A stretch of DNA of 64,000 nucleotides from Tessaracoccus defluvii (GTDB taxonomy: Bacteria > Actinomycetota > Actinomycetes > Propionibacteriales > Propionibacteriaceae), in the NCBI RefSeq assembly GCF_014489575.1, contig NZ_CP060789.1:2418001-2482000 (forward strand), read 5' to 3'. The number at the start of each line of letters is the position of its first letter. Positions within the stretch are counted from its first letter, which is position 1. A program made the position numbers and the translations under genes. Shown in pieces: positions 36,704 to 45,694 of this stretch. The notes beneath the pieces are model-generated. The model ran no database searches. It saw nothing but the letters and a program-made list of their open reading frames with translations, and was not told the origin of the DNA.

Positions 36704-37971
36704 CGGATCCCGCGTCGGCCCCCGGCCCCCGGCCGTCCCCGACGGTGGGTGCGGGCGCCGTGTGCGTCGTCGTCCTGGCCGTGGCCGGCCTCGTGTTCGG
36801 CAGGCCGGACGCGGTGGCCCTCGCGGTGCCGCTGGCGCTGTGCGTGCTCGGCGCCCTGCTGCACCGGGGCGGACCCGCACCCCGCGTGACGGTGTCGGCC
36901 GAGCCCGGCCCTGCCGCCGACCGTCCCGGCGCGAGGATCGCGGTCGGGTCGTCGTCGGAGATGGTCCAGCTGAGCCTCACGCAGGGGCATCGGCACACCA
37001 CCTCACTCGTCGTGGCAGGCGACGGGCAGGCGCGGGCAACGAGTCGGCTCCTGCACTCCGGGCCGACGCGTCTCGTGTCGGTGGTGGCGCGGGGGCTCAC
37101 CCGCGACGGCGCCCTCCGCTCCCCCGTGACGTCGCCCGCCCACCTCGACTGGCAGGCGATGCCGGAGGCCCGGCCCCTGCCGGTGCTGCCGCTCGCACCC
37201 CGTCTGGTCGGGCTGCACGGCGGCCACGAGGGCGCCCGCCCCGGCCACGGCGGCGACTTCCGCGACATCCATCCCTTCACGCCCGGCGACGAGCTGCGCC
37301 GGGTCGACTGGCGGGCGACGGCGCGGGCCGCGCGCCGCCCCGGGGAGCTGATGGTGCGCCGCACCAACACTCTTAGCGACGCCTCCGTCGTCATCCTGCT
37401 CGACAACGTGGAGGAGCTCGGCGAGTCGGTCGCGTCGTGGGGCACCGGCGACCCGGAACGCAGCGGGGTCACGTCGCTGGATCTGGCCCGGGAGGCCGCG
37501 CGTTCGCTGGCCGAGGCGACCGTCAGCGACGGCGACCGTGTCGCCTACCACGAGATGACCCCAGGCGGCCGGTCGGTGCGCAGCGGCGCGGGCCGCCGGC
37601 ACCTGGCACGCGTCACCGCCGCCATCGCCGCGACGGGACGCGGGCACGGGGACACGATGATCCGCCGGGCTCCCCCGATCCCGACGGGATCTGTCGCCTA
37701 CGTTTTGTCGACCTTCCTCGACGACTCGGCCTCCCGGCTGGCGCTCGCCTGGCGCGCCACGGGGCATCGGGTGGTCGCCGTCGACGTGCTGCCCGCCCCC
37801 GACCGGGAGCGCCTCACCGCCCAGCAGTCGCTGTCGCTGCGGATCGTGCTGGCCGAGCGGGCCCTGTCGTTCGAGGATCTGCGGGGAGCCGGGATCGACA
37901 TCGTCGCCTGGGGCACGGCCGGCGACGCGGCCGCCGTCGACCTGCGGCTGGCCGCGAGGATCCGCCGATGA
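36700..37971 (+). CDS. DUF58-domain protein
   Basis: A 423-residue protein with two N-terminal membrane helices (about 16-60), a beta-rich external-like domain, and a DUF58 motif G-D-F-R-D-I-H-P-F-T-P-G-D-E-L-R-R-V-D-W, followed by a vWA-like domain (V-I-L-L-D-N). It overlaps the MoxR stop by 4 bp. DUF58/vWA proteins are the usual partners of MoxR ATPases and may be their substrates or adaptors. Biochemical function unknown. Confidence 0.88.
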   Translation: MTDPASAPGPRPSPTVGAGAVCVVVLAVAGLVFGRPDAVALAVPLALCVLGALLHRGGPAPRVTVSAEPGPAADRPGARIAVGSSSEMVQLSLTQGHRHTTSLVVAGDGQARATSRLLHSGPTRLVSVVARGLTRDGALRSPVTSPAHLDWQAMPEARPLPVLPLAPRLVGLHGGHEGARPGHGGDFRDIHPFTPGDELRRVDWRATARAARRPGELMVRRTNTLSDASVVILLDNVEELGESVASWGTGDPERSGVTSLDLAREAARSLAEATVSDGDRVAYHEMTPGGRSVRSGAGRRHLARVTAAIAATGRGHGDTMIRRAPPIPTGSVAYVLSTFLDDSASRLALAWRATGHRVVAVDVLPAPDRERLTAQQSLSLRIVLAERALSFEDLRGAGIDIVAWGTAGDAAAVDLRLAARIRR

Positions 37972-38651
37972 GCCGCCTCCACACCGTGCGCATCGGCTGG
38001 ATGATCCCGGCGGCCGTCCTCAGGCTCGGCCTGGCTCTCGTGGGCGCGGCGACGGCGCTGTGGCTGACCGACGTGCAACTGTGGAAGGTGCTGCTGGTGG
38101 TCGCCGGTCTGGCGGCCGCCGCGGTGCCACGGACGCCGGCGCCCTGGGTGCTGGTGCTGCTGATCGGTGTCGCGCTGCTGGTCGCACCCGCGTCGGTCGG
38201 TTCGGCCTGCCTGGCGGTGCTGGCGGCCCACCTCGCCCACGTGCTGGGGACCCTGTCGTACGAGATCGACGTCCGCAGCAGGATCGCGCTCCGGGCACTG
38301 GGCCCGACGGCGACCCGGTTCGTCGCCGTCCAGCTGGTGGCCCAGCCCGCGGCGGTGGTGTCAGTCGTCCTACTGAAGCCGACGAACGGCCCCGGGGAGG
38401 GGTGGTTCGCGGTGGCGGGTGCCGTCGCGATCGCCCTCCTCGGGGCCGTCCTGTTGCGGCTGCTCGGGGCCGGCTCCCGCTGGGAGCCGACCCGGATCAG
38501 GACTCGGTGGTGGCCGCCGAGACGACCTCTGCGAGCTCGGCCGGCGGCGTCCAGACGCGGCCCTCGTCCCCGACGTAGTAGAGGAACGAGCCGTCGGTCA
38601 GTTGCGTCAGCGACAGCGCGGCGCCGTAGCGGTCGACAAGTTGCAGGATGA
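37968..38651 (+). CDS. Membrane protein closing the MoxR/DUF58 operon (C-terminal end uncertain)
   Basis: Up to 227 residues with about five hydrophobic segments in the first 165 residues, including A-V-L-R-L-G-L-A-L-V-G-A and V-L-V-L-L-I-G-V-A-L-L-V. It overlaps the DUF58 stop by 4 bp. From about 38500 the frame becomes a low-complexity Arg/Pro tail that overlaps the convergent gene by 155 bp, so the real stop is probably near 38510 and hidden by another one-base error. Function unknown. Confidence 0.6.
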   Translation: MSRLHTVRIGWMIPAAVLRLGLALVGAATALWLTDVQLWKVLLVVAGLAAAAVPRTPAPWVLVLLIGVALLVAPASVGSACLAVLAAHLAHVLGTLSYEIDVRSRIALRALGPTATRFVAVQLVAQPAAVVSVVLLKPTNGPGEGWFAVAGAVAIALLGAVLLRLLGAGSRWEPTRIRTRWWPPRRPLRARPAASRRGPRPRRSRGTSRRSVASATARRRSGRQVAG

Positions 38652-39516
38652 CGCCCGGCTCCGGGAACTCCATCATGTCGGGCAGGACGGTCGTCGAGTC
38701 GGCCTCCAGGGAGGCGGCGAAGGCCGCCGCGATCTCAGCGTTGGTGGATAGGCCGTCGCCGAAGTCCTGGACCCGCGTCGTGGTGCCGACCTCACCGTTG
38801 GTGGTGAAGCAGGTCTGCGTGCCAAAGATGCGCGACAGGTCGGCCGGGATGACGGTGGCGCCCACCCGGCAGTCCGGCAGTGCCTCGATGCTCACGTCAG
38901 TGGCCTCGCGTTGCACGGTCCACAGGCCCTCGAGGGTGTCGAGCCACGCGTCGCCACCCACGCGGTAGGTGTTGCCGTCGCTCATCGTCTTGCAGCCGTG
39001 CAGTTCGCCCGTCACCGGATGGATGCTGCCGTCCGCGTACTCGAAGACGACGGTGTACGCCAGCCGGTACTCCATCGTGCAGATCATGGTCTCGATGGGC
39101 GCGATCTCGGCCCCGGTGAACGCGGCGTAGGCGTCGTCGACGCCGACCGTCAGCGCATCGAGCGGGCCGGCCGTGTACTCGTCGCCGCACAGCCACGCCT
39201 TGGTCGCGCCCTCCTTGAGCGGGGCCGCGTCGGCGGGATCGACAGCGACGCGTTCCTCGACGATGGTCGCGGCCTCCGCGCAGCGACCGTCGACCGCGGT
39301 GGACGTCAGCGGCGGGGTGGGCGGCGCGGCGACCTGCGCGGGCCGGTTGAGCAGCGTCGTGCCCAGCGGGACGGCGAGCCCCACGGCGAGCACCGCGGCC
39401 GCGACGCCGGTCACTGTCCTCCGGCGACGACGCCGGTCACGGACCTTGCCCGCCCACTCGCCGGTGGCCGGCGGCTCGGGGGTCGCGGTGTGGAACAGGT
39501 TCTGGATGTCGCTCAC
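38497..39516 (-). CDS. Membrane-anchored extracytoplasmic protein partnered with a SigE-family sigma factor
   Basis: A 339-residue protein: a short cytoplasmic N-terminus, a basic patch (R-D-R-R-R-R-R-R-T), one membrane helix (about 34-53) and a large outer domain with several Cys residues. The GTG start overlaps the sigma factor stop by 4 bp (GTGA), so the two are co-translated. Topology and position suggest an anti-sigma-like or sensor partner, but there is no zinc-binding anti-sigma motif in the short N-terminus. Function unproven. Confidence 0.7.
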   Translation of the reverse strand: MSDIQNLFHTATPEPPATGEWAGKVRDRRRRRRTVTGVAAAVLAVGLAVPLGTTLLNRPAQVAAPPTPPLTSTAVDGRCAEAATIVEERVAVDPADAAPLKEGATKAWLCGDEYTAGPLDALTVGVDDAYAAFTGAEIAPIETMICTMEYRLAYTVVFEYADGSIHPVTGELHGCKTMSDGNTYRVGGDAWLDTLEGLWTVQREATDVSIEALPDCRVGATVIPADLSRIFGTQTCFTTNGEVGTTTRVQDFGDGLSTNAEIAAAFAASLEADSTTVLPDMMEFPEPGVILQLVDRYGAALSLTQLTDGSFLYYVGDEGRVWTPPAELAEVVSAATTES

Positions 39517-40043
39517 GACGCCTCCTCGGTCAGATGGAGCGAACCGCGCAGGGCAGCGCAGCCGCGTGAGGAGTGGGTCTTGACGGACCCCTCGGAGATG
39601 CCGAGCATCTCGGCCACCTCGGCGACCGGGCGGTCGTCGAAGTAGCGGAGCACCACGACGGCCCGCTGCATCTTCGGCAGCTCGGCTAGGGCCCGGGTCA
39701 GGTCCACCCGCAGCGTGTCCGGCTGCGTGGATCCGCCGGTGTCGGGCAGCTGCTGGGTCGGCACCTCGCCGTTCCAGCGCCGACGCCACCAGCTGACGTA
39801 CGTGCGGTACAGGGTGGTGCGCACGTAAGCCTCGTAGGCCTCGTCGTCACCGAGCGCCGCGTAGCGCGTGTACGTCCTGGTCAGCGCCGTCTGCACGAGG
39901 TCCTCCGCCCGGTGGGCGTCGCCCGTGAGCAGCCAGGCCGCCCGCCACAGCTTTCCGCCGCGTCGAGTGACGAAGGCATCGAAGTCGCGGGCCTCGCCCA
40001 CTTCGGTCGGTGCCTCCGGCTCCGCCACGGTGATGTCAGTCAT
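39513..40043 (-). CDS. SigE-family RNA polymerase sigma-70 (ECF) factor
   Basis: A 176-residue ECF sigma factor. Region 2 (about 18-85) includes L-T-G-D-A-H-R-A-E-D-L-V-Q-T-A-L. Region 4 (about 110-165) includes L-P-K-M-Q-R-A-V-V-V-L-R-Y and a helix-turn-helix S-E-G-S-V-K-T-H-S-S-R. ATG 40043 is chosen for its GAGGAGG ribosome site 5-6 bases upstream; in-frame ATGs at 40094 and 40103 lack one. It should direct transcription of a small regulon; its promoter targets are not visible here. Confidence 0.87.
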   Translation of the reverse strand: MTDITVAEPEAPTEVGEARDFDAFVTRRGGKLWRAAWLLTGDAHRAEDLVQTALTRTYTRYAALGDDEAYEAYVRTTLYRTYVSWWRRRWNGEVPTQQLPDTGGSTQPDTLRVDLTRALAELPKMQRAVVVLRYFDDRPVAEVAEMLGISEGSVKTHSSRGCAALRGSLHLTEEAS

Positions 40044-40113
40044 CTCGTCCTCCTCGATAGCTCCAACGCTTCGGGGGTCCGGTTCGGTTGACATGCGTTT
40101 CATCCTAAATGCG

Positions 40114-40145
40114 GACGGCGCCCCGGCCTCAGCCGGGGCGCCGTC
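40114..40145 (-). terminator. Terminator of the isomerase-kinase-transketolase operon
   Basis: Perfect 14-bp arms (40114-40127 and 40132-40145) around CTCA, 13 bp beyond the stop of the transketolase C-terminal subunit on the minus strand and followed by CGCATTTAGG. It also separates the sigma factor promoter region. Confidence 0.85.
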
Positions 40146-40158
40146 CTGCGATGCGGGA

Positions 40159-41088
40159 TCAGGCCAATTCGCGGACCGTCGCCGCGATCCCCTCGGGGCT
40201 GGCGCCAACCCGGTCGAGCAGCCACTCGGCCGTGCCGGTGATGGCGAACTCGTCGCGGAACCCGATGCGGCGCAGCGGGGCCGGGTGCTGCTCGGCCAGG
40301 ACCTCGGCGACGGCTCCGCCGAGGCCGGTGACCAGCGCCTCCTCGACGGTGACGACGCCACCCGTCTCGGCGGCCGCGGCCACGACTGCGGCCTCGTCCA
40401 GCGGCTTGATGGTCGGCATGGCCAGCACGCGGACCTCCACACCGTCGGCGGCGAGCAGGTCGGCCGCAGCGAGCGCCCTGGCGACGGTGGTGCCGGTCGC
40501 GATGATGGCCGCGGCCGTCCCCTCCCGCAGCGTGACGGCCTTGCCCGGCACGAACTGATAGCCCTCCGGGTAGACGGCGGGCACCGCCATGCGGGACACC
40601 CGGATGTAGGCGGGGCCCTCATGCCCGGCGGCCCAGGCGATGACCTGCGCCGTCTCCACCGGATCGACGGGGGCGACCACCGTCAGGCCGGGGATGGTCC
40701 GCATCCACGCGAAGTCCTCGATCGAGTGGTGCGTCGGGCCGAGATCGCCGTAGGCGACGCCGGGCGACTGCGCGACCAGCTTCACGTTGTGTTCGGAGTA
40801 GGCCACGTCCGCCTTGATCTGCTCCATGGCGCGGGCGCTGAGGAAGCAGCCCGCCGCGGACACGAACGGGATCTTCCCGCCGTTGGCGAGCCCCGCCGCG
40901 ACGCCGACCATGTTCTGCTCGGCGATCCCGACGTTGATGCTCCGCTCGGGGAACTCGTCGACGAAGGCGTTCAGCTTGGACGAGCCGACGGAGTCGTTCA
41001 CGACGACGACGACACGCTCGTCGGCCCTGGCCGCCTCGGCCATGGCGTCGGCCCAGGCGTTGCGGCAGTCAAACGTCTGCGCGGTCAT
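40159..41088 (-). CDS. Transketolase C-terminal subunit (candidate apulose-4-phosphate transketolase)
   Basis: A 309-residue protein corresponding to the pyrimidine-binding and C-terminal domains of transketolase. The conserved R-S-I-N-V-G-I-A-E-Q-N-M region holds the Glu that activates thiamine diphosphate. Its partner N-terminal half is the next upstream gene, and the start and stop share one base (TGATG). Split transketolases occur in pentose and D-apiose pathways. With a sugar isomerase and an FGGY kinase, the set matches the described route that converts apulose-4-phosphate to triose-phosphate and xylulose-5-phosphate-type products. Specificity is inferred. Confidence 0.87.
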   Translation of the reverse strand: MTAQTFDCRNAWADAMAEAARADERVVVVVNDSVGSSKLNAFVDEFPERSINVGIAEQNMVGVAAGLANGGKIPFVSAAGCFLSARAMEQIKADVAYSEHNVKLVAQSPGVAYGDLGPTHHSIEDFAWMRTIPGLTVVAPVDPVETAQVIAWAAGHEGPAYIRVSRMAVPAVYPEGYQFVPGKAVTLREGTAAAIIATGTTVARALAAADLLAADGVEVRVLAMPTIKPLDEAAVVAAAAETGGVVTVEEALVTGLGGAVAEVLAEQHPAPLRRIGFRDEFAITGTAEWLLDRVGASPEGIAATVRELA

Positions 41089-42053
41089 CAGTTGTTCTCC
41101 TTCGCTTCGAGCCGGCCGAGGATCCCATCGAGCTCGGCCAGCGCGATGCCCACCTGCTCGGCGGTGGGCACCTTGTGGTGCCAGGCCACGTTGTCGCGCA
41201 TGTAGCTGACGGGGAATCCCTTGTCGGTGTGCGCGATGATCGCGACGGGTCGGTCGCTGCCCGGCACCCGCAGGGCGGGGCGCAGCGCGGCGATGTCGTT
41301 GCCGTCGACCTCGCGGACCTCCCAGCCGAACGCGACGAGCTTGTCCGCGAGCGGTTCGAGGTCGTTGGTGTCGGCGACGCGGGCACCCTGCTGCAGCCGG
41401 TTCCGGTCGATGACGGCCGTCAGGTTCGACAGACGGCGGTGGCCGGCTGTCATGAACGCCTCCCAGTTGGAGCCCTCCTGCAGCTCGCCGTCGCCCAGCA
41501 GGACGAAGGTCCGTCGCTTCGAACCGTCGAGGACGGCGGCGATGGCCGTGCCGACGGCGATCGGCAGCCCGTGGCCCAGCGGCCCGGTGTTGGCCTCGAC
41601 GGCGGCGATCTTGTTGCGGGCGGGGTGTCCGTTGAGCATCGACTCCGACTGCAGGAACGTCCGCAGCGCCTCCGGGTGGAGGTAGCCGCCGACGGCCAGC
41701 GCCGTGTAGAGCGCGTTCGCGGCGTGCCCCTTGGACAGGATCAGCCGGTCCCGCTCGGGATCCCCGGCGTCAACCTGCTCGGGAGAGATGTTCATGACGT
41801 CGAGGTACAGCGTCACGAGCGTGTCGGTGATCGAGAACTCGCCGCCGAGGTGGCCTGCCTTCGCGGCGCCGACCGTCTGGACGGCGCGGCGGCGGACCTC
41901 GGTGGCGGCCAGCTCCAGGTGGTGCTCCGCCTCGGCGTCGGTGGCGCCGGCCGGGACGCGTCCGAGCACGCGGATCTCGCGGTCGGGCGCGGCCAGCAGC
42001 GGCGGGTCGACCTCGTGGAGCAGCCCGTGGTGGACGTTGGTGTCTGCGCTCAC
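41088..42053 (-). CDS. Transketolase N-terminal subunit (candidate apulose-4-phosphate transketolase)
   Basis: A 321-residue thiamine-diphosphate-binding half of transketolase. It shows [11 protein letters not shown], the motif [15 protein letters not shown] (diphosphate and Mg2+ binding), and D-R-N-R-L-Q-Q. The start is a GTG at 42053 that overlaps the preceding isomerase stop by 4 bp (GTGA). Together with the C-terminal subunit it forms one active transketolase. Its place in a four-gene operon with an isomerase and kinase suggests a dedicated catabolic rather than general pentose-phosphate role. Confidence 0.9.
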   Translation of the reverse strand: MSADTNVHHGLLHEVDPPLLAAPDREIRVLGRVPAGATDAEAEHHLELAATEVRRRAVQTVGAAKAGHLGGEFSITDTLVTLYLDVMNISPEQVDAGDPERDRLILSKGHAANALYTALAVGGYLHPEALRTFLQSESMLNGHPARNKIAAVEANTGPLGHGLPIAVGTAIAAVLDGSKRRTFVLLGDGELQEGSNWEAFMTAGHRRLSNLTAVIDRNRLQQGARVADTNDLEPLADKLVAFGWEVREVDGNDIAALRPALRVPGSDRPVAIIAHTDKGFPVSYMRDNVAWHHKVPTAEQVGIALAELDGILGRLEAKENN

Positions 42054-43039
42054 GACTCGCTCCGCATGCACGACAGCAGAGCGTCCTGGACGATCCGCTG
42101 CGCGGCGATCGCGTCCTGACGGGTCTGGGCGAGACGCAGGTTCTCGTAGTCCAGTTCGTCGAGGGCCCGGTTGATGGCCTTCAGGAAGCGGATCGAGGTG
42201 CGCGCCGTCTCGACGGTGTCCTCACGGAACGGGAACTGGTCGAGCTGCCAGACGCCCTCCCAGTTGTTGATCTTCAGGGTGTAGAAGAACTCGAACACCT
42301 CGGTGATGTGGACGGTGCCGACCATCAGGTCGTCGTCCCAGCCGCGGAGGTTGTCGTTGACGTCCATGCCCCAGAGCAGGTCGTGATCGATGAGCAGCTG
42401 CGCGGCGTCGGCCGGCGACTCGCCACCGTAGAGGGCGTGGCCGAAGTCGAGCAGGACGCCGACGTTGTCGAGGCCGATCTCCTTGATGCCGAGGATGCTG
42501 CGGGCGGCAGAGTCCCAGAGCATCTTGACGCGGGGCTCACGCGGCTTGTATTCGATGACGAACTTGAGGTCGGGGTGCGCGGAGGCAAGCTCCTTGAGCC
42601 CGTCCTTGGCGAGCTTCCAGATGTCGCCGTGGTGCACCTGGAACGGGTAGTCCCAGCCGTCCTGGCCGGGCCACAGCTTCACGTACTTGGCGCCGAGCGC
42701 ACGGACGTCCTCGGCTGCCTTGTGCATCAGGTCGATGGCCTGGACGCGGATCGCCGGGTCGGGGTTCGTGAAGGCGCCGCGGCCGAAGCGCCGCAGGTAG
42801 ATGTCGGGGGTGATGCCGATGGCCTTGAGGTCGGCGGCGGCCAGCGCCTCCTTGATCTCGTCCAGCGTGGCGTCGTGAGAGTAGGGGAAGTTCAGATCGA
42901 CGTAGCTCAGGTCTCCGACGCTGCCTGCGATGCGGATCTGCTCGAGAGTCGAGACGGGCTCCGCATAGCCGTCGGTGGCGTACCGGTCGACGTAGCTGGC
43001 GAAGTTCCAGAGACCTGCGCCGAAGATGGGGGTGGACAT
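42050..43039 (-). CDS. Xylose-isomerase-like TIM-barrel sugar isomerase (candidate D-apiose isomerase)
   Basis: A 329-residue protein of the AP-endonuclease-2/xylose isomerase-like family. Metal-ligand regions typical of this fold are present: I-E-Y-K-P-R-E-P (Glu), L-L-D-F-G-H (Asp and His) and a D-V-N-D-N motif, plus a central Y-V-K-L-W-P-G-Q. It should interconvert an aldose and ketose, or epimerise a ketose. The operon context (FGGY kinase upstream, split transketolase downstream) fits D-apiose isomerase, but rhamnose- or xylulose-type substrates cannot be excluded. ATG 43039 chosen. Confidence 0.8.
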   Translation of the reverse strand: MSTPIFGAGLWNFASYVDRYATDGYAEPVSTLEQIRIAGSVGDLSYVDLNFPYSHDATLDEIKEALAAADLKAIGITPDIYLRRFGRGAFTNPDPAIRVQAIDLMHKAAEDVRALGAKYVKLWPGQDGWDYPFQVHHGDIWKLAKDGLKELASAHPDLKFVIEYKPREPRVKMLWDSAARSILGIKEIGLDNVGVLLDFGHALYGGESPADAAQLLIDHDLLWGMDVNDNLRGWDDDLMVGTVHITEVFEFFYTLKINNWEGVWQLDQFPFREDTVETARTSIRFLKAINRALDELDYENLRLAQTRQDAIAAQRIVQDALLSCMRSES

Positions 43040-43121
43040 GTGCTTCTCCAATGGGTGAGCGGGTGGGTCGGATCTGAGGTGGTGCGGGTGACCCGCGTCG
43101 GGCGGGCCACCCGCTGGTGTG

Positions 43122-44612
43122 TCAGCCCTCGCTGGCGGACACGGTGCGGTGGACGGCGTGGCCACGGGACCGGCCGATGGCGTCGCGCCACCGGGCCCTG
43201 GAGGTGGACACCCAACCCTGCGTTGGATCGGGGTGCACCTGGCGGCCCTCTTCGGCCGCCGCCACAGGTAGATCGAGCGCGCGGGCGGCGAGCGCCGCGA
43301 CGCCGAGCGCGGAGGCCTCCGGGGCCGCTGCGACGTGGAGAGGTCGGCCGAGCACGTCGGCCTGCAACTGCATGAGCAGCGCGGAGGCGGTGGCGCCGCC
43401 GTCGGCGTGGACCGTTGTCAGCGCACCGGGCGCGAGACGGTCGACGGCGGCGATGACGTCGCCGACCTGGTGGGCGACGGCCTCGAAGGCAGCCAGCGCG
43501 ACGTGCCCGGGCGTCGTCGCGCCGGTGATGCCGGCCAGCAGCGGGACGGCGCCACGGTCGAACCAGGGGGCGGCCAGGCCGGTGAACGCGGGAACGAAGG
43601 AGAGCCCGCTGCCACGGCCGACGGTGCGGGCCAGTGCGTCGAGAGCTCCGACGTCGCCGCCGGTCAGGATCCGAGCCATCGCCTCGAGGGCGGCCCCGCT
43701 GGCGACGATGTTGCCCTCGTAGGCGTAGACGGGGACGTCGGTCTGCCAGGCGAGGGTGCGGGCGACGACCGGCTCCGCGAGCGGGGCGGGGGCCTCGGCG
43801 CCGGGGACGGACACCATGATCGACGAGCCGGTCCCGTAGGTGACCTTGCCCTCGCCCGGGCGGCCGGAGCCGTGCAGGTAGAGCGCGGCATGCGAGTCGG
43901 CCAGGACGGCGACGACGGGGACCCCCGCGGGCACGGGCAGCCCCTCGCGGGTGACGCCGAAGCCGGCGTCGGAGGCGACGACGGGGGCCAGCACCGAGCG
44001 GGGGATGCCGAACCCGGCCAGCAGTTCGGGGCTGTAGTCGAGCGTGGCGAGGTCGAGCAGCAGGGTGCGCGACGCGTTGCCCGCCTCCGCCAGGAACTCG
44101 CCGGTGAGACGGTCGACGAGCCACGTGTCGAGGGTGCCGAGCCGCAGCCCGGGGACGCCGCCGTGGCGGTCGAGGAGCCAGCGCAGCTTGGGGGCCGAGA
44201 ACATCGGGTCGAGCGTGAGTCCGGTGATGTCGGGCGCGATCCGGGCCAGGTCGGCCTGCGCCGGGTCCGCACACCAGGCCGCGGTCCTGGCGTCCTGCCA
44301 GCCGAGGACGGGGCCGAGCAGCCCGCCGTCGACCGTCCAGACCGCGACGGACTCGCGCTGGTTCGAGATGGCGATGCCGACGGGAACGGCCCCGTCGGCG
44401 AGGCATTCGGCGACGGCACCACACACGGCACCCCAGAGCTGCTCGCCGTCCTGCTCGACCCAGCCGTCGGCCGGGCGGTGGACGTCGACGGGCACGGAGC
44501 CGCGGCGGACGATGCGTCGGGTGGCGGGATCGACGAGCAGCGCCTTCACGTTGGTGGTGCCGAGATCGACGGCAAGAACCAACCCGTCGTTGGGCGATAC
44601 CCGGATCGTCAC
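43122..44612 (-). CDS. FGGY-family carbohydrate kinase (candidate apulose kinase)
   Basis: A 496-residue sugar kinase with two RNase-H-like domains. The N-terminal phosphate loop is [12 protein letters not shown]; the middle holds S-N-Q-R-E-S and Y-G-T-G-S-S-I; the C-terminal domain has [15 protein letters not shown]. The pattern is of the glycerol/xylulokinase type. It is the first gene of the operon, with a GTG start at 44612 and its own promoter at 44660-44688. It would phosphorylate the ketose made by the isomerase before transketolase cleavage. Exact substrate not determined. Confidence 0.88.
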   Translation of the reverse strand: MTIRVSPNDGLVLAVDLGTTNVKALLVDPATRRIVRRGSVPVDVHRPADGWVEQDGEQLWGAVCGAVAECLADGAVPVGIAISNQRESVAVWTVDGGLLGPVLGWQDARTAAWCADPAQADLARIAPDITGLTLDPMFSAPKLRWLLDRHGGVPGLRLGTLDTWLVDRLTGEFLAEAGNASRTLLLDLATLDYSPELLAGFGIPRSVLAPVVASDAGFGVTREGLPVPAGVPVVAVLADSHAALYLHGSGRPGEGKVTYGTGSSIMVSVPGAEAPAPLAEPVVARTLAWQTDVPVYAYEGNIVASGAALEAMARILTGGDVGALDALARTVGRGSGLSFVPAFTGLAAPWFDRGAVPLLAGITGATTPGHVALAAFEAVAHQVGDVIAAVDRLAPGALTTVHADGGATASALLMQLQADVLGRPLHVAAAPEASALGVAALAARALDLPVAAAEEGRQVHPDPTQGWVSTSRARWRDAIGRSRGHAVHRTVSASEG

Positions 44613-44633
44613 ATCAACCTCGCTTGCATAGAT

Positions 44634-44647
44634 ATTCTTCGTTGAAT
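44634..44647. promoter_or_regulatory. Possible operator ATTCTTCGTTGAAT
   Basis: A 14-bp imperfect palindrome with ATTC/GAAT half sites, just downstream of the expected transcription start of the kinase operon and 21 bp before its GTG. ROK-type regulators bind A/T-rich palindromes of this kind, and a ROK gene lies 1 kb upstream. Confidence 0.4.
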
Positions 44648-44659
44648 GAACTATACCGG

Positions 44660-44688
44660 ACGATAGTCCGGCGCGCCGACGTGGTCAA
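44660..44688 (-). promoter_or_regulatory. Promoter of the isomerase-kinase-transketolase operon
   Basis: On the minus strand TTGACC (44683-44688) and TATCGT (44660-44665) with a 17-bp spacer. A further TATAGT lies slightly downstream. The remaining gap to 44941 (about 250 bp) shows no gene, repeat or RNA that I can support. Confidence 0.6.
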
Positions 44689-44941
44689 GGCTGGACGGGT
44701 CACAGTTTGGCCACACGAAGCCGGTTCGCCCAGGCAAGACGAACGAGAGAGCAGGCCTCCCACAGGAAACGGCTGCCGGCTCATGAGGAGTCCACCCTTC
44801 TACACGCGCCCAGGCGGGCGGGCGCCTCGGATCCGGGCGCGCCCGTTCCGACATCGCAGACCACGAGCACCCGTAGCATCAGCGGAGCGGGAAAGCCGGG
44901 AGGCCCGGTCGCAGCTCAGCCTGCAGCCGGACAGGCGGTTC

Positions 44942-45694
44942 TCAGACCGGAATCCGGGTGGCCCCTGTGATGGCTGCGATGATCTCCTCGTACGTGGCCG
45001 AAGCCGCAGCGAAGGAGCCGTTGATGCGCCCGTGGCGCAGCACCACGATCCGGTCGGCCACCGCCCGCACGTCTGTGAGGTTGTGGCTGATGAGGATGAC
45101 GCCGAGGCCGCGGTCACGAAGGTCCTCGATGTAGCCGAGAACCTCGGCGGTCTGGCTGACCGACAGCGAGGCCGTCGGTTCGTCGAGGACCACCAGTCTC
45201 GGTTCCGAGACCAGCGTCCTGGCGATCGCGACACACTGGCGCTGGCCGGACGACAACCCACCGAGAGGGCGGCGCAGGTCGGCGATGCGGGTGCGCAGTC
45301 GGCCGAGGTAGCTGCGCGCCAACTCGTCCATCCGCTCGCGATCGAGCAGGCCCCCGCGCACCAGTTCACGGCCGAGGAAGATGTTGCTGGTCACGTCCAG
45401 TTCCTCGACGAGCGCGAACTCCTGGAAGACCGTGGCGATACCCAGCCCGATGGCCGCCTGGGCGCTGGGAATGGTCACCGGCACGCCGTCAATCTCGATG
45501 GTGCCGCCGTCCGGCTGGTACACACCGGCGATGGCGCGCGCGATGGTGCTCTTGCCCGCGGCGTTGTCCCCCACAAGGGCGACGACCTCGCCGCGCTCCA
45601 CCGAGAGGTCGATGCCAGTGAGGGCCTGCACTCCCCCGAAGCGTTTGCTGACACCGCGGAGCCGAAGCAGCGGCGATTCGGAGTTGGTGGTCAC
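44942..45694 (-). CDS. Orphan sugar-type ABC transporter ATP-binding protein, single domain
   Basis: A 250-residue ATPase with Walker A G-D-N-A-A-G-K-S-T, Q-loop V-F-Q-E-F-A-L, signature L-S-S-G-Q-R-Q, Walker B L-V-V-L-D-E-P-T and H-loop. It resembles one half of the ribose/xylose ATPase family, where a single-domain protein normally works with a permease and binding protein. No permease follows: 250-330 bp of non-coding DNA and the kinase promoter come next. It is co-translated with the ROK gene (GTGA overlap). It may serve a permease elsewhere, or be left after a deletion. Confidence 0.87.
   Translation of the reverse strand: MTTNSESPLLRLRGVSKRFGGVQALTGIDLSVERGEVVALVGDNAAGKSTIARAIAGVYQPDGGTIEIDGVPVTIPSAQAAIGLGIATVFQEFALVEELDVTSNIFLGRELVRGGLLDRERMDELARSYLGRLRTRIADLRRPLGGLSSGQRQCVAIARTLVSEPRLVVLDEPTASLSVSQTAEVLGYIEDLRDRGLGVILISHNLTDVRAVADRIVVLRHGRINGSFAAASATYEEIIAAITGATRIPV

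Noticed and set aside
38500..38651. C-terminal tail of the last MoxR-cluster membrane protein
   Set aside because: It overlaps the convergent gene by 155 bp and is low-complexity Arg/Pro, so I do not treat it as real protein sequence, although the open frame formally extends there.
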